From an uncultured Eubacteriales bacterium (GTDB taxonomy: Bacteria; Bacillota; Clostridia; TANB77; CAG-508), in NCBI GenBank assembly GCA_902760765.1, contig CACWHO010000021.1, forward strand, positions 1-7,470: DNA of 7,470 nt, read 5' to 3'. The notes under the pieces were generated by a model that worked only from the letters and a program-made list of their open reading frames with translations, was not told the origin of the DNA and made no database searches. Position 1 is the first letter of the stretch, and each line of letters begins with the position of its first letter. This document shows positions 6,932-7,470 of this stretch, in pieces. A program made the position numbers and the translations under genes.

Positions 6932-6956
6932 ATTTCTAAAAGAAAGGGTGATAAAA

Positions 6957-7268
6957 ATGGAGTCAAAATTTAATGAAGATACTAGAACATTAGTATTTAA
7001 AATAACAGAAGAAATTGACGATTGTAGTGTTCAAGAAATAAGAAGAAAGGCAGATTTTGAAATAGAAAAATACATGCCAAGAAAGGTAGTATTTGACTTT
7101 GATAGAGTAACATTTATGGATAGTGCAGGAATTGGCCTAATAATTGGTAGATATAAATTTACAAATATGCTTGGTGGAAAGTTAGAGGTCGCAAATCTAA
7201 CACAAAATGTTAAAAAAATATTTGAAATGAGCGGAATTTTAAAACTTGTACCAGTTACAAATATATAA
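6957..7268 (+). CDS. spoIIAA: Anti-sigma-F factor antagonist SpoIIAA
   Basis: SpoIIAA is a small STAS-domain protein. Unphosphorylated, it binds the SpoIIAB-ADP complex and frees sigma-F in the forespore; SpoIIAB inactivates it by phosphorylating one serine, and SpoIIE reverses this. From the ATG at 6957 it has 103 residues. RVTFMDSAGIGLIIGRYK (50-67) is the family signature, with Ser56 matching the phosphorylated Ser58 of B. subtilis. The following residue is Ala where B. subtilis has Ser59. VKKIFEMSGILKLVPV (85-100) is the typical C-terminal part. The start is set by AAGGGTG (6944-6950), six bases upstream; the frame stays open back to a TTG at 6897, but that would run through the terminator T-tract. 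spoIIAB follows after 26 bases in the classical spoIIA order. Confidence 0.97.
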   Translation: MESKFNEDTRTLVFKITEEIDDCSVQEIRRKADFEIEKYMPRKVVFDFDRVTFMDSAGIGLIIGRYKFTNMLGGKLEVANLTQNVKKIFEMSGILKLVPVTNI

Positions 7269-7294
7269 ATTTTAAGTAAGAAGGGATGAAAAAA

Positions 7295-7470
7295 ATGAAA
7301 GAAAATTTTGAAAATGAAATGGAACTTAAATTTGTAAGTAAAGCAACAAATGAAGCATTTGCAAGACTTGCAGTTGCAGCATTTGCATCACAACTTGACC
7401 CAACAATAGAAGAATTAGCAGATATAAAAACTGCAGTTTCAGAAGCTGTAACAAACTGTATAATACATGC
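7295..7470 (+). CDS. spoIIAB: Anti-sigma-F factor / serine kinase SpoIIAB (3' end outside the window)
   Basis: SpoIIAB is a GHKL-fold ATPase that holds sigma-F inactive before septation and phosphorylates SpoIIAA. The window gives 58 full codons. The order [20 protein letters not shown], then [20 protein letters not shown] and VTNCIIHA, aligns closely with the B. subtilis protein. Arg24 corresponds to its Arg20 (sigma-F/SpoIIAA contact), Glu50 to the catalytic Glu46, and Asn54 to the Mg-ATP ligand Asn50. The GHKL G1/G2 nucleotide boxes lie beyond the end. AGAAGGGA at 7279-7286 is well placed for the ATG at 7295. Another in-frame ATG at 7286 overlaps that ribosome site and is less likely. sigF is expected next downstream. 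Confidence 0.97.
   Translation, partial: MKENFENEMELKFVSKATNEAFARLAVAAFASQLDPTIEELADIKTAVSEAVTNCIIH

Noticed and set aside
6897..6956. N-terminal extension of SpoIIAA from the TTG at 6897
   Set aside because: It would start inside the terminator T-tract, has no ribosome site, and family members start near the ATG at 6957, which has AAGGGTG before it.

Overview
The window is a very AT-rich stretch of a spore-forming member of the Clostridia (Firmicutes). The low GC content, strong AAGGAGG-type ribosome binding sites, NNA/NNT-biased codons and the spoIIAA-spoIIAB and ytfJ sporulation genes all point there. I cannot name a genus; an uncultured gut-type lineage would fit. All genes are on the + strand, coding density is high, and no gap exceeds 300 bases. 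No rRNA, tRNA, CRISPR array, insertion sequence or phage gene was seen.

Region 1 (1-3217), transport. The window opens inside feoB (ferrous iron transporter), cut at its 5' end by the window edge. A sigma-A-like promoter then precedes a stand-alone extracellular solute-binding protein of the oligopeptide (SBP_bac_5) family. It has an N-terminal membrane anchor but no lipoprotein cysteine, and no transporter permease or ATPase beside it.

Region 2 (3218-4895), recombination. recA has a near-consensus promoter with one LexA-like (SOS) palindrome between -35 and -10 and a second about three helical turns downstream. recX, the RecA modulator, follows 47 nt later. It ends in a long perfect inverted repeat that contains its own stop codon.

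Region 3 (4896-6898), chromosome organisation and forespore genes. scpA (kleisin of the SMC condensin) is followed not by its usual partner scpB but directly by a DUF2953-like membrane protein gene and ytfJ (gerW-type spore protein). These last two overlap by 47 nt. A possible sigma-F-type promoter lies at the scpA/DUF2953 junction. A strong hairpin with a T-tract ends this unit.

Region 4 (6899-7470), start of the spoIIA operon. spoIIAA (anti-anti-sigma factor) and the first 58 codons of spoIIAB (anti-sigma-F kinase) are present; sigF would be expected just outside the window. Together, ytfJ and spoIIA tie this locus to the forespore programme.

I see no clearly new biological system here. 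The most notable points are the scpA without adjacent scpB, the paired SOS-like sites at recA, the anchored orphan binding protein, and the possible sigma-F promoter.
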